Source of the DNA: Roseateles_E cavernae
Lineage (GTDB): Bacteria > Pseudomonadota > Gammaproteobacteria > Burkholderiales > Burkholderiaceae_C
Length of the DNA: 64,000 nucleotides
NCBI RefSeq assembly: GCF_040187885.1
Contig: NZ_JBDPLH010000001.1
Location: 1,054,001 to 1,118,000 of the forward strand
Direction: 5' to 3'
Shown here: positions 16,472 to 25,030 of the stretch, piece after piece
Layout of the letters: every line of letters begins with the position of its first letter
Numbering within the stretch: the first letter of the stretch is position 1
Translations under genes and position numbers: made by a program
The notes under the pieces: model-generated
Told to the model about the DNA's origin: nothing
What the model saw: only the letters and a program-made list of their open reading frames with translations
The model's database searches: none

Positions 16472-17212
16472 ATGAAGAACGCCCACTCCGATCTGAGCGA
16501 GGTCCTGCGGCATCAGGCCGGCGACAAGCGCATCGCCATCCTGCGCCGCGTCGGCGCGGTCGGCTCGATCTCGCAGGCGGCCCGCGAGGCCGGCGTCAGC
16601 TACAAGGCGGCCTGGCAGGCCATCGAGACCCTGAGCAATCTGGCCGGCATGCCCCTGGTCGAGAAGCTGGTCGGCGGCGCCGGCGGCGGCGGCGCGCGGC
16701 TGACCGCCGAGGGTGAGCGGGTGCTGGCGGCCGAGGCAGCGCTGAGCCGTTCGCGCGCCGAGGTGCTGGCCCGGCTGGCCCCGGGCGGCACGGTGGCAAC
16801 GACGGGCGTGCGCACCAGCATGCGCAACCAGTTCCCCTGCACGGTCGCGGCGCTGCGCGCGCAGCAAGGCTTGCAGAGGGTGGAGCTGGCCCTGCCCCAA
16901 GGCGGGCGGCTGTTCTCGCGCATCACGCGCGAAAGCGCCCAGTTGCTGGGCCTGGCGCGCGGCCTGCCGGTGCTGGCCTTGTGCAAGGCCACGGCGGTGC
17001 AGGTGGCGGCGCAGATCGAGGCCGGCCCGGCGCGCAATCTGCTGCCGGGCACGGTGCTGCGCCGCTCGCGCGCGGCCGGCGAGGTCGTGCTGCAGCTGGC
17101 CGGCGGCATCAGCCTGGTCGGCTTTGCGGCGGCCGGCCACGGGCTGGAGCCGGGCCGCGCCGCGCAGGCGGCGGTCGAGGAGTCCGGCGTCGTGATCGCG
17201 CTGCCCGGCTGA
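16472..17212 (+). CDS. modE: molybdate-responsive regulator
   Basis: 246 aa. The N-terminal winged helix is of the ModE kind (ILRRVGAVGSISQAAREAGVSYKAAWQAIETLSNL), with the conserved Gly-rich wing and RLTAEGERVL. Two MOP-like domains follow (MRNQFPCTVAALRAQQG and ARNLLPGTVLRRSRAAGE) that would bind molybdate as a dimer. It is divergent from modABC, with an operator between them. Known ModE proteins repress modABC when loaded with molybdate. Confidence 0.92.
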   Translation: MKNAHSDLSEVLRHQAGDKRIAILRRVGAVGSISQAAREAGVSYKAAWQAIETLSNLAGMPLVEKLVGGAGGGGARLTAEGERVLAAEAALSRSRAEVLARLAPGGTVATTGVRTSMRNQFPCTVAALRAQQGLQRVELALPQGGRLFSRITRESAQLLGLARGLPVLALCKATAVQVAAQIEAGPARNLLPGTVLRRSRAAGEVVLQLAGGISLVGFAAAGHGLEPGRAAQAAVEESGVVIALPG

Positions 17213-17258
17213 GGCCGGCGCTCAGGACCTGAGTCTTTCGAGAACTCGAGGAGAAGCC

Positions 17259-18191
17259 ATGTTCGTGGTTTGCGGCGAAGCGCTTTTTGATGTGTTCGCG
17301 GCCGGCGAGACGCCCACCGGTCTGCTGCTGGATGCGCGTGTCGGCGGCTCGCCCTTCAATGTGGCGGTGGGGCTGGCACGGCTGGCCCAGCCGGTCTGCT
17401 TCTTGACCCAGGTCTCGCAGGGCTTTCTCGGCGAGCGCCTGATGCGCGCGCTGCAGGCCGAGGGTGTCGACACCCGCGCGGTGCAGCGCAGCAGCGCGCC
17501 GACCACGCTGAGCCTGGTCGGCGTCGACGCCCGGGGCGCGCCCTGCTACACCTTCTACGGCCAGGGCGGCGCCGACCGGCTGCTGAGCCCCGCCGCGCTG
17601 GACGCGCTGCCGGCCGCTGGCGTGCGCGCGATCCAGCTCGGCTCCTATGCCAGTGTCGTGGGCCCAGCCGCTGCGACGCTGCGCACCCTGGTCGAGCGTG
17701 CGCAGGGCCGCAGCCTGATCGCCTACGACCCGAATATCCGCCTGGCTGTCGAGCCGGACCTGGCGGTCTGGCGCGCGCAGATCGAGTGGATGCTGCCGCG
17801 TACCGACTTGCTCAAGCTCAGCGAGGAAGACCTGGCCCTGGTCTACCCGGGGCGGACGTCGGCCGACTTCGCGGCCGCTGCGCTGGCCTGCGGCGTGGGC
17901 TGCGTGGTGTTGACGCGGGGCGCGCTGGGTGCCGTGGCCTGGAGCGGGGCCGGCCAGGTCGAGGCCGCGCCGGTGGAGGCTGCGGTGATAGACACCGTGG
18001 GCGCCGGCGACACCTTCCAGGCCGCGCTGCTGACCTGGCTGGCCGAGCATCAGGCGCTGTCGGCCACCGCGCTGGCGGCGCTGCCACGGCCGGCGCTGGG
18101 CGAGGCCCTGGCCTTCGCTGCGCAGGCGGCCGCCATCACCTGCTCGCGCCGCGGCGCCGATCTGCCGCGCCGCGCCGAGCTGCCGGCCTAG
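17259..18191 (+). CDS. PfkB-family carbohydrate kinase, fructokinase-like
   Basis: 310 aa. The N-terminal CGEALFDVF and GGSPFNVAVGLARL match fructokinases of the PfkB/ribokinase family. The C-terminal ATP and catalytic motif DTVGAGDTFQAALL is intact, with the catalytic Asp in GAGD. GAGGAG lies upstream of the ATG at 17259. It phosphorylates a sugar, most likely fructose; no sugar transporter or regulator is adjacent to confirm the substrate. It is convergent with the diguanylate cyclase gene, with 7 bp between stops. Confidence 0.85.
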   Translation: MFVVCGEALFDVFAAGETPTGLLLDARVGGSPFNVAVGLARLAQPVCFLTQVSQGFLGERLMRALQAEGVDTRAVQRSSAPTTLSLVGVDARGAPCYTFYGQGGADRLLSPAALDALPAAGVRAIQLGSYASVVGPAAATLRTLVERAQGRSLIAYDPNIRLAVEPDLAVWRAQIEWMLPRTDLLKLSEEDLALVYPGRTSADFAAAALACGVGCVVLTRGALGAVAWSGAGQVEAAPVEAAVIDTVGAGDTFQAALLTWLAEHQALSATALAALPRPALGEALAFAAQAAAITCSRRGADLPRRAELPA

Positions 18192-18198
18192 CCGGCGC

Positions 18199-20466
18199 TC
18201 AGGCGCGCGCTCGCCGGAAGGTGTTGCGCCCGGCCGCCTTGGCCTCGTAGAGCGCGGCATCGGCGCGCGCCAGCAGCTCGGCCGGCGTGATGGCCTCGCC
18301 CTGGTGCTGGGCCAGGCCGATGCTGGTGGAGACCTGCAGGCGCTGGCCCTGCAGCTCGAAGGGCGGACCCATCGCCGCGACGATCTTGGCGGCGACGGTG
18401 GCCGGCTCGGCCTCGCTGCCCAGGCCCTCCAGGATGATGACGAACTCGTCGCCGGCCAGCCGCGCCACCGTGTCGGTGATGCGCACGCTGCGCTGCAGGC
18501 GCCGTGCAAACTCCTGCAGCACCGCGTCGCCCATCGCGTGGCCCAGGCCGTCGTTGATGGACTTGAACTTGTCGATGTCCAGAAACAGCAGCGCCAGCGC
18601 GCTGCCGCTGCGCTGGGCGCGGCGCAGCGCCTGGCCCAGCAGCTCGTCGAAGTGATGGCGATTCGGCAGGCCGGTCAGGCTGTCGTGCCGGGCCAGCAGC
18701 TGCAGCTCGCGCTGCACCGATTTGAGCGCCGAGACGTCCTGGCTCAGCGTGTAGAGGCCTTGCACGACGCCGGACGGAGCGATGTCCGGCAGGTACTCGT
18801 TCTTCAGCGAGCGGCTCACCCCCTGCGTGTCCGACTGCAGCTCGAAGCTGACCGCCTCGCCGGCCAGCGCGCGCTGCAGCCAGGGCGCGCGCTGCGCATA
18901 CAGCGTCTCGCCGATCACCTCGCGCAGCGGCCGCCCCAGCGCCGCGCTGGGCGCTATGCCCAGCCAGTCCTTGAAGGTGGCGTTGACGAAGAGCAGGCGC
19001 TCCTGCGCGTCGAGATAGCCGATCAGTACCGGCAGGTGGTCGGTGATGTCGTGCAGGCGCTTCTCGGCCGCGCTCAAGGCCTCCTGCGTATCCAGCATGG
19101 CCTGCTCACGGCGGCGTTCGGCCGTCACGTCGCGGCTGGTGATGGCCACGCCGTCGCCGACCGGCACCACTTGGTGCTGCAGCACCAGGCCTGCGGCCGG
19201 CGGCGTCTCGATGACGAACTCGGCGCGCAGCGGCTGGCCGCTCTCCAGCACCTGGGCATACATCTCGAAAAAGCGCGGGTCGCGAGCGGTCTTGAAGACC
19301 TCGGCGCGGGTGCGCCAGAGGATTTGCTGCTTGGGCCGGCGCAGCAGCTCGGCGCCGCGGTCATTGCAGTGGGTGAAGCGGAAGTCGAGCAGGCGGCCGT
19401 CGGCCGCTCGCTCGGCGCGCAGGATCCAGAAGGCGTCCAGGCTGGCGTTCGAGGCCGCCTCGAACTGCGCCCGTGCCCGCTCGCGCGAGGCCTGGCTGCG
19501 CCGCAGCGTGACGGCCGCGAAGCTCAGGCCGCCGAAGGCCAGCAGCAGGGTCAGGCTGGCCATGCCGGTGGCGCGCAGCGCGGCGGCGCGGCGCGCCTGA
19601 TAGGGCGCCAGCGCCTCGGGCAGGCTCAGGCCGGTGAAGACCACCATCTGGTAGTCCTCCAGCGTCTGGTAGGCCATGCGGCGGTGCACGCCGTCGAGCC
19701 GGCTGGTGGCCAGATAGGTGCCTTGCGGCCAGCGCGCCAGCTGATGGATCAGCGTGCGGGTGCCGGAAACCTCGCCGAACCAGACCCGCTCGCCCGAGCG
19801 CCGCGCCCGCAGCACCCAGTCCTGGCCCAGCAGGCCGACGACGCCCTGGTCGCCGAACTGGCTGGCACGGTAGAAGTCGGTGAAGTAGTAAGGGTCCATC
19901 ACCACGCCGACGATGCCGGCGAAGCCGCCGTCCGCACGCTGCAGCCGCCGGGTCAGATGCAGGCGCCACGAGGGATCGCCGGCGATCTGCTCGGGCGTGC
20001 CGATATGCAGGCCGCGCCGCTGGCTCTCGCGGTGCACCAGGAAGTGCGGCTTGGCGGCGATCTCGCCCGGTTCGGCCGGCCGCGAGCTGCTCAGCGGCCG
20101 GCCCTGGGCATCGGCGATATAGAGCGATTTGACGCCCGGCAACGCATCCAGGCCCAGCCTCAGCAGCCGCGCCAGGCCGGCTTCGGCTGCGGCGCGCTCG
20201 CTGCTGCGGCCGCTCTCCAGATCGCTGGCGACAAAGGCGGTGATCTGGTCGATCTGCTGCAGGCTGCGCCGCGTGTGCTCCGAGAAGGCCTGGTTCAGCC
20301 CGCTGCCGCGCTGCTCGATCTCGCGTTCGACCAGCGCGCGCTCGCTGTCCAGCGTCTGCAGCACCATCCACCAGAGCGCTGCCATGATGGCCAGGCCCAG
20401 GGCCGGCAAGGCCCAGATCAGCAGGTCGAGCTTGCTGACGGACCGGGCCGGGGATGGCAAGCGCAT
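18199..20466 (-). CDS. membrane-bound diguanylate cyclase with sensor and PAS domains
   Basis: 755 aa from MRLPSPARSVSKLDLL; a longer frame upstream runs into the acetoacetyl-CoA synthetase promoter and is not used. A transmembrane segment (LLIWALPALGLAIMAALWWMV) and a periplasmic Cache-type sensor of about 250 residues are followed by a second membrane segment near ATGMASLTLLLAFGGLSFAAV. Two PAS regions come next. The C-terminal GGDEF domain reads AGDEF at its active loop, with an inhibitory site RITD five residues before it. The first Gly is Ala, a change known in active cyclases, so c-di-GMP synthesis with product inhibition is likely. There is no EAL domain. Confidence 0.87.
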   Translation of the reverse strand: MRLPSPARSVSKLDLLIWALPALGLAIMAALWWMVLQTLDSERALVEREIEQRGSGLNQAFSEHTRRSLQQIDQITAFVASDLESGRSSERAAAEAGLARLLRLGLDALPGVKSLYIADAQGRPLSSSRPAEPGEIAAKPHFLVHRESQRRGLHIGTPEQIAGDPSWRLHLTRRLQRADGGFAGIVGVVMDPYYFTDFYRASQFGDQGVVGLLGQDWVLRARRSGERVWFGEVSGTRTLIHQLARWPQGTYLATSRLDGVHRRMAYQTLEDYQMVVFTGLSLPEALAPYQARRAAALRATGMASLTLLLAFGGLSFAAVTLRRSQASRERARAQFEAASNASLDAFWILRAERAADGRLLDFRFTHCNDRGAELLRRPKQQILWRTRAEVFKTARDPRFFEMYAQVLESGQPLRAEFVIETPPAAGLVLQHQVVPVGDGVAITSRDVTAERRREQAMLDTQEALSAAEKRLHDITDHLPVLIGYLDAQERLLFVNATFKDWLGIAPSAALGRPLREVIGETLYAQRAPWLQRALAGEAVSFELQSDTQGVSRSLKNEYLPDIAPSGVVQGLYTLSQDVSALKSVQRELQLLARHDSLTGLPNRHHFDELLGQALRRAQRSGSALALLFLDIDKFKSINDGLGHAMGDAVLQEFARRLQRSVRITDTVARLAGDEFVIILEGLGSEAEPATVAAKIVAAMGPPFELQGQRLQVSTSIGLAQHQGEAITPAELLARADAALYEAKAAGRNTFRRARA

Positions 20467-20587
20467 GAGCGCTCCTGCTGCTGGCGTTGCATCCCTGGCG
20501 ATGAAGGCTTGTCGAAAAGTACGAAAGCCTGGTTTTGTGCGCTCAGCATACGCCGGCGCCTGGGCGCCGGGAAGCTCGGGCCACAGC

Positions 20588-22606
20588 CTAGATGGGGGGG
20601 CGCCGCGCGGCGAAGTCGCAGAACCAGTCGACGCAGCCGGCATTGGCCATCGCATCGCGCTTGAAGACCGTCTCGGGCGCCGCGCCCAGCAGCAGCTTCT
20701 TGACCGGCAGCTCCATCTTCTTGCCCGACAGCGTGCGCGGGATCGCCGCCACCTGCAGGATCTCGCTGGGCAGATGGCGGGCCGACAGCGCAGTCCTGAT
20801 GGCCTCGCGCAAGCGTCGCGTCAAAGCCTCGTCGAGGGTCAGGCCCTCGCGCAGCACCAGGAATAGCGGCATATAGCTGTCGCGCCCCAGGTATTCGAGG
20901 TCCACCACCAGGCTGTCCAGCACCTCGGGGAACTGCTCCACCGCGCGGTAGAGCTCGGCCGTGCCCATGCGGATGCCGTGGCGGTTGATGGTCGCGTCCG
21001 AGCGGCCGTAGATGATGGCGCCGCCCTCGGGCGTGATGCGCAGCCAGTCGCCATGGCGCCAGATGCCCTCGCCATGCGGGCCGCGGTACATCTCGAAATA
21101 GCTGTCCCGGTAGCGGCTGCCGTCGGCGTCGCCCCAGAAGCGCAGCGGCATCGACGGGATAGGACGGGTACAGACCAGCTCGCCGACCGCATCGCTCAAG
21201 GCCTGACCCCGGCCCATCGCATCGGGCTCGCCATAGGCATAGACCGCCGCGCCCAGGCAGCGGCACTGCATCTGGCCGCGCCGCAGCGGCAGTGTCGGCA
21301 GGCCGGCCAGGAAGGCACCGGCGAAGTCGGTGCCGCCGGAGATGCAGGCGATCCAGATCGGCCGCCCGCCGACCTCGGGCAGGCGCTGCCAGATCCAGTC
21401 ATAGCTCTCGTCGGCCAGCGGGCTGCCGGTGGCGCCGACCGCGCGCAGCGCCGCCAGATCGCCGACCTGCTGCGGCCGCACATCGGCCTTCAGGCAGCTG
21501 GCGTAGAAGGCCGCGCCGGCGCCGAACCAGCTGACCCGGGCCAGCCCCGCGAAGCGCCACAGCGTGCCCCAGTCCGGCCGCTCCCGCGGGCCGCCGGGGC
21601 TGCCGTCGAACAGGCAGATGGTCGTGCCGCCCAGCAGCGCATTGACCTGGCAGTTCCACATGATCCAGCCGGTCGAGCTGTACCAGTGGAAGCGGTCCTC
21701 GGGCCGCAGATCGTTGTGCAGCACCCCGCCCTTCAGCGCCTCCAGCACGATGCCGCCATGGCCGTGCACGATGGGCTTGGGCAGGCCGGTGGTGCCGCTG
21801 GAGTAGACGATCCACAGCGGGTGGTCGAAGGGCAGCGGCTCGGGCGCCACCGGGGCCAGGTCCTCGCGCGCCAGCAGCGCGTTGAAGTCCAGCGCGCCCA
21901 GCGCCGCAGCGTCGGCCTGCGGGTCCAGCCAGGGCAGCAGCACCAGATGCTGCAGGCTGGGCAGCTGGTCGCGCAGCTCGCCCAGCAGCGGCCGGCGGTC
22001 CACCGCCTGGCCGCCGTAAACATAGCCGTCCACCGCGATCAGCACCCTCGGCTCGATCTGGCGGAAGCGGTCCAGCACCGCCATCGCGCCCATGTCCGGC
22101 GAGCAGACCGACCAGACCGCGCCGAGGCTGGCTGCGGCCAGGAAGGCGATGGCGGTCTGCGGGATATTGGGCATATAAGCGACCACCCGGTCGCCGCGTT
22201 GCACGCCCAGCGCGCGCAGCGCCGCCGCGAAGGCGCCGACCTGGCCGCGCAGCTCGGGCCAGCCGAGCTCGGCCAGTTCGCCGCGTGCCAGCATGGCCTC
22301 GGTGCTCCAGACGATGGCCGGCCGCGCGGTGCCGGTCTCGGCATGGCGCAGGGCCTGGGCCGCCAGGTTCAGCGTCGCCCCCTCGAACCAGCGCGCGCCG
22401 GGCATGCGGTCGTCGACCAGGGCGCGCTCGAACGGCGTCGCCGAGCGCAGCTCGAAGAACTCCCACAAGCTCAGCCAGAAGGCATCGAGCTCGGTGATCG
22501 ACCATTGCCACAGGTCCTCGTAGCGCTCGAAGCTCAGGCCGCGCGTCTCGCGCAGAAAGCGCTCGTAGCGACGGATCTGGGGCTCGGGGCTGTCGGGCGT
22601 CTGCAT
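20588..22606 (-). CDS. aacS: acetoacetyl-CoA synthetase
   Basis: 672 aa from MQTPDSPEPQIRRYERFLRE, the usual length of AacS. It is an ANL-superfamily adenylating enzyme: the P-loop-like motif YSSGTTGLPKPIVHGHGG, the acyl pocket WYSSTGWIMWN, the A8 hinge YGRSDATINRHGIRMG and the catalytic Lys in LSGKKMELPVKKLL are all present. It activates acetoacetate for use in ketone-body or polyhydroxybutyrate metabolism. It stands alone between the diguanylate cyclase and a divergent unknown gene. Confidence 0.92.
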   Translation of the reverse strand: MQTPDSPEPQIRRYERFLRETRGLSFERYEDLWQWSITELDAFWLSLWEFFELRSATPFERALVDDRMPGARWFEGATLNLAAQALRHAETGTARPAIVWSTEAMLARGELAELGWPELRGQVGAFAAALRALGVQRGDRVVAYMPNIPQTAIAFLAAASLGAVWSVCSPDMGAMAVLDRFRQIEPRVLIAVDGYVYGGQAVDRRPLLGELRDQLPSLQHLVLLPWLDPQADAAALGALDFNALLAREDLAPVAPEPLPFDHPLWIVYSSGTTGLPKPIVHGHGGIVLEALKGGVLHNDLRPEDRFHWYSSTGWIMWNCQVNALLGGTTICLFDGSPGGPRERPDWGTLWRFAGLARVSWFGAGAAFYASCLKADVRPQQVGDLAALRAVGATGSPLADESYDWIWQRLPEVGGRPIWIACISGGTDFAGAFLAGLPTLPLRRGQMQCRCLGAAVYAYGEPDAMGRGQALSDAVGELVCTRPIPSMPLRFWGDADGSRYRDSYFEMYRGPHGEGIWRHGDWLRITPEGGAIIYGRSDATINRHGIRMGTAELYRAVEQFPEVLDSLVVDLEYLGRDSYMPLFLVLREGLTLDEALTRRLREAIRTALSARHLPSEILQVAAIPRTLSGKKMELPVKKLLLGAAPETVFKRDAMANAGCVDWFCDFAARRPPI

Positions 22607-22746
22607 AGTCCGATGATGCCTCGTGATTCGCGCTGCTGCTGTCATGCAGGTGCCAAGCCCTGCACGAAGCGCTGCGGCTGTCACGATGCCGTCACGCCGC
22701 CGCCACAAAGCCTCTCCAGCATGCAGCTCTCGCTGACCGCCCACCC

Positions 22747-23214
22747 ATGTCCTCGTCCACCGCCGCAGTTCTCCGCAAGACCGATGCCGCCCGGCGCCTG
22801 CTGGCCGGGCCGCGCCAGGCCCTGCCGGCGGGCCTGCGCATGCTGCTGATCATGGTGGACGGGCGCCGCAGCCTGGCCGAGCTGCAGGCCCTGGCCCAGA
22901 GCCTGGGCCTGGCGCCGCAGCAGGCCGTCGAGCGGCTGCTGGCCGAGGGCCTGGTCAGCGGGCCGGTGTCGGAGCGGGCGCCGGCCGGCGACGAGGCCGC
23001 AGCCGCCCGGCTGATGCGCGCCAAGTTCTTCGCGCTGGACCTGGCCGCGCGCATGCTGGCCGGCCGCGACGCGGCGCTGCGCGAGGCGGCCCGCACGGTG
23101 GACTCCGAATCGCGCTTCGCCGCCTGGATGGACCACTGCGCCACCGAGATCGCCCGCGCCGCCGACGCCGAGCGCGCCGCGCTGTTCAGGGAGAGGGTGG
23201 GGGCGGTGGGGTGA
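22747..23214 (+). CDS. hypothetical protein (155 aa)
   Basis: Not recognised. The first 75 residues could fold as a winged-helix-like unit (AGLRMLLIMVDGRRSLAELQALAQSLGLAPQQAVERLLAEGLV). This pattern appears in uncharacterised proteobacterial proteins in which a short helical domain precedes a second helical part (AKFFALDLAARMLAGRD). No signal peptide or membrane segment is seen. Base composition and codon use are normal for the window. It is divergent from aacS; the region after its stop drops in GC. Confidence 0.6.
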   Translation: MSSSTAAVLRKTDAARRLLAGPRQALPAGLRMLLIMVDGRRSLAELQALAQSLGLAPQQAVERLLAEGLVSGPVSERAPAGDEAAAARLMRAKFFALDLAARMLAGRDAALREAARTVDSESRFAAWMDHCATEIARAADAERAALFRERVGAVG

Positions 23215-23308
23215 GGGCTTTCCTCTTGTTGTCGTAGCCGTTCAAGGAGTAGGAGAGGCGGTACGCAGCTGTGGCATCCTTGTGTCTGGACAGCAAACTG
23301 GAGGCATG

Positions 23309-23533
23309 ATGGCCACGCCCACCCACGATCTGGCAGCGGAAGTCCTTGAGCTCCCGGCCGAGGAGCGCGCACGAATTCTTGAGCTGCTGATCGCCAGCTT
23401 CGAGCCGAAGTCCCAGGCGCAGAAGGCTTGGATGAGCCTTGCCCAACGCCGGCGAGACGAAGTCCGAAGCGGCAAAGTCGCGATGGTTCCTGGTGATGAA
23501 GCGCTGACTCGCGTCAAGGCCAGGATTGCGTGA
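23309..23533 (+). CDS. type II antitoxin (addiction-module, PF09720-like)
   Basis: 74 aa. The start is placed at 23309 because GGAGG lies about 5 bases upstream; an ATG 3 bases earlier is too close to it. The N-terminal helix LAAEVLELPAEERARILELLIASFE is the recognisable core of the unstable-antitoxin family, and the C-terminal part would wrap the toxin. The stop codon overlaps the toxin start (GTGA). The local GC content is clearly below the window average. Confidence 0.8.
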   Translation: MATPTHDLAAEVLELPAEERARILELLIASFEPKSQAQKAWMSLAQRRRDEVRSGKVAMVPGDEALTRVKARIA

Positions 23534-23826
23534 GCTACTTGATTCACCCCGCGGCTGAAGCTGAACTCGGCGACGCGGCTGTGTACTACGCAACGCACGC
23601 AAGTCCAATGATCGCTTTGGCGTTTCTCGCGGAGTACGAGCGTGTGCTGGATCTCCTCGTCGAGAACCAGAAGCGCGGGCCGTACGGTGACGAGGGTCTG
23701 CGCGTCTACCACTTTGATCGCTTCCCCTACTCTGTGGTGTACGAAGAGGATCAAGTCAACGGCCCGCAAATTTTCGCCATAGCGCACCAGAGTCGCGAGC
23801 CCGGATACTGGGGTGATCGAATCTGA
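23530..23826 (+). CDS. type II toxin, RelE/ParE superfamily
   Basis: 98 aa with a GTG start inside the antitoxin stop. The fold markers are the N-terminal strand YLIHPAAEAELGDAAVYYA, the central GLRVYHFDRFPYSVVYEE and the terminal IFAIAHQSREPGYWGDR. These match ParE/RelE toxins that act on gyrase or on ribosome-bound mRNA; which one cannot be told. With the preceding gene it forms a complete addiction module. Confidence 0.82.
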   Translation: MSYLIHPAAEAELGDAAVYYATHASPMIALAFLAEYERVLDLLVENQKRGPYGDEGLRVYHFDRFPYSVVYEEDQVNGPQIFAIAHQSREPGYWGDRI

Positions 23827-23852
23827 ATCGATCAATACAGCGCTAGGCGCAT

Positions 23853-24416
23853 ATGAACAATCTGGCTGCATTTGTCCGCCAAGTTCGCAGTCGATCGCGC
23901 GAGCATGCCCAAGCCATGGCACTGCTTAGCAATGCGGGCCTTGCGGGGCAGATGATTTCTGTCCTACGGCAGGAGATTGATTCCATGGTCAGGGTCGTCT
24001 ATCTGCTCGCACAAAGCACTCATCGCCGTGATGAATTGATTGCAGCCGCAGTGTCCGGGACGAAGTGGTCGCAACCGGGTTCTCGCGCAGCAGTCACGGA
24101 CCGGGAGATGGTTGAACTTGCGCAGAGTCTTCAGGGCTGGACTCAATCCGTCTACAAGTTCGGCTGCGCGTTCATTCATCTTTCCAATCTGCATGACTAC
24201 AACGACAGGGATCCGCTAGAGCTGCTTCCTCACCAGGAGCGAATGGACATACTTGGCCATTGCCGTCATTACCACGGTGGCCCAGACTCAAGGGATGCAA
24301 CTTTTGTCGACCTGATGCCGTACCTTCCTCGTGTGCTTGAGAAGATTGCTGCCAACCTTTCGTGCTACCTGGTAGATCTCGAAGGTCTGGTGGAACAAGA
24401 TGGGAAACGTGTCTAG
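23853..24416 (+). CDS. hypothetical protein (187 aa) in low-GC stretch
   Basis: Not recognised. It starts MNNLAAFVRQVRSRSREHAQ and looks mainly helical and cytosolic, with clustered aromatic and His residues in GCAFIHLSNLHDYNDRDP and LGHCRHYHGGPDSRD. The HxxxxHDYN and HCRHYHGG stretches could bind metal, but no known motif matches. It begins 27 bp after the toxin gene on the same strand. Base composition is near 53-55% GC by eye, well below the flanks, so it probably arrived by transfer together with the toxin-antitoxin pair. Confidence 0.6.
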   Translation: MNNLAAFVRQVRSRSREHAQAMALLSNAGLAGQMISVLRQEIDSMVRVVYLLAQSTHRRDELIAAAVSGTKWSQPGSRAAVTDREMVELAQSLQGWTQSVYKFGCAFIHLSNLHDYNDRDPLELLPHQERMDILGHCRHYHGGPDSRDATFVDLMPYLPRVLEKIAANLSCYLVDLEGLVEQDGKRV

Positions 24417-24536
24417 TGGACTGCTTTTCCACCCGGAGTGCCCGGGTTCAGCTCTACAGGTCCTGTGTCTGCAAGCGAGAGCATCGTTGGGTCTGCCTGC
24501 CCAGCGTCACGAAACCCTCCACCCAGACTACCCCCT

Positions 24537-24986
24537 ATGAAACGGATCGCAATCCTCGCTGCTGTTTTCGCTGCCGGCGTTCTCGCCGGCGGGATCACGT
24601 TTTCGCGGAGCATTCCGCGATCGCTGCTTGCGGTCGCCTCATGCGATGGCAACTGCTTCAAACCATCCGACGCGGCCGGCCTGTTGATGTCGGTCGGGGT
24701 GAATCTTCCTGTCGGCCTGGTGCCTCATGCTGTGGCGGAATCGGAGAAGTGCATCGGCATTCAGCACTGGAAGCCTGAAGGGCGCTATCACGTCGCGTTC
24801 TTTCCGAAGCGGGACGTGCGAAACATCATGGAGCTTCAGCAAGAAGACATGCCCTACCTGCTCGATTGCCTGGCGCTTGCTCGCGAGCATGTCGGGGCTG
24901 CCGGGTTCAAGAACTATCGCTTCATCAGCAACGGGCCGGCATTGCAGCACCTCACATACTTCCACTTCCATGTGGTCGCCAAGTAG
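24537..24986 (+). CDS. membrane-anchored HIT-like protein
   Basis: 149 aa from MKRIAILAAVFAAGVLAGG, a signal or membrane anchor that is unusual for a HIT protein. The C-terminal 85 residues resemble a HIT nucleotide-hydrolase domain: YHVAFFPKRDVRNIMELQQED, FKNYRFISNGPALQHLTYFHFHVVAK. The H-x-H-x-H signature appears as Y-F-H-F-H-V-V, with the first His replaced by Tyr but the presumed nucleophilic central His kept. A small Cys pair (SCDGNC) follows the anchor. It may be a periplasm-facing nucleotide or phosphoester hydrolase; the substrate is unknown. Confidence 0.65.
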   Translation: MKRIAILAAVFAAGVLAGGITFSRSIPRSLLAVASCDGNCFKPSDAAGLLMSVGVNLPVGLVPHAVAESEKCIGIQHWKPEGRYHVAFFPKRDVRNIMELQQEDMPYLLDCLALAREHVGAAGFKNYRFISNGPALQHLTYFHFHVVAK

Positions 24987-25030
24987 GGCCTGGCCATCCT
25001 TCGATTTCAAGCCTCGATGGCCGCCCGCGC

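Noticed and set aside
18199..20466. Diguanylate cyclase judged inactive because the loop reads AGDEF
   Set aside because: Ala at the first position is found in functional cyclases, and the metal-binding D-E-F and the I-site RxxD are intact.
24417..24536. Short CCCGG/CCGGG inverted repeat as a terminator
   Set aside because: The arms are only 5 bp and no T run follows; it is within chance expectation for this base composition.
23215..24990. Low-GC stretch as a prophage or insertion sequence
   Set aside because: No integrase, transposase, terminal inverted repeats or target duplications were seen; only small accessory genes are present.
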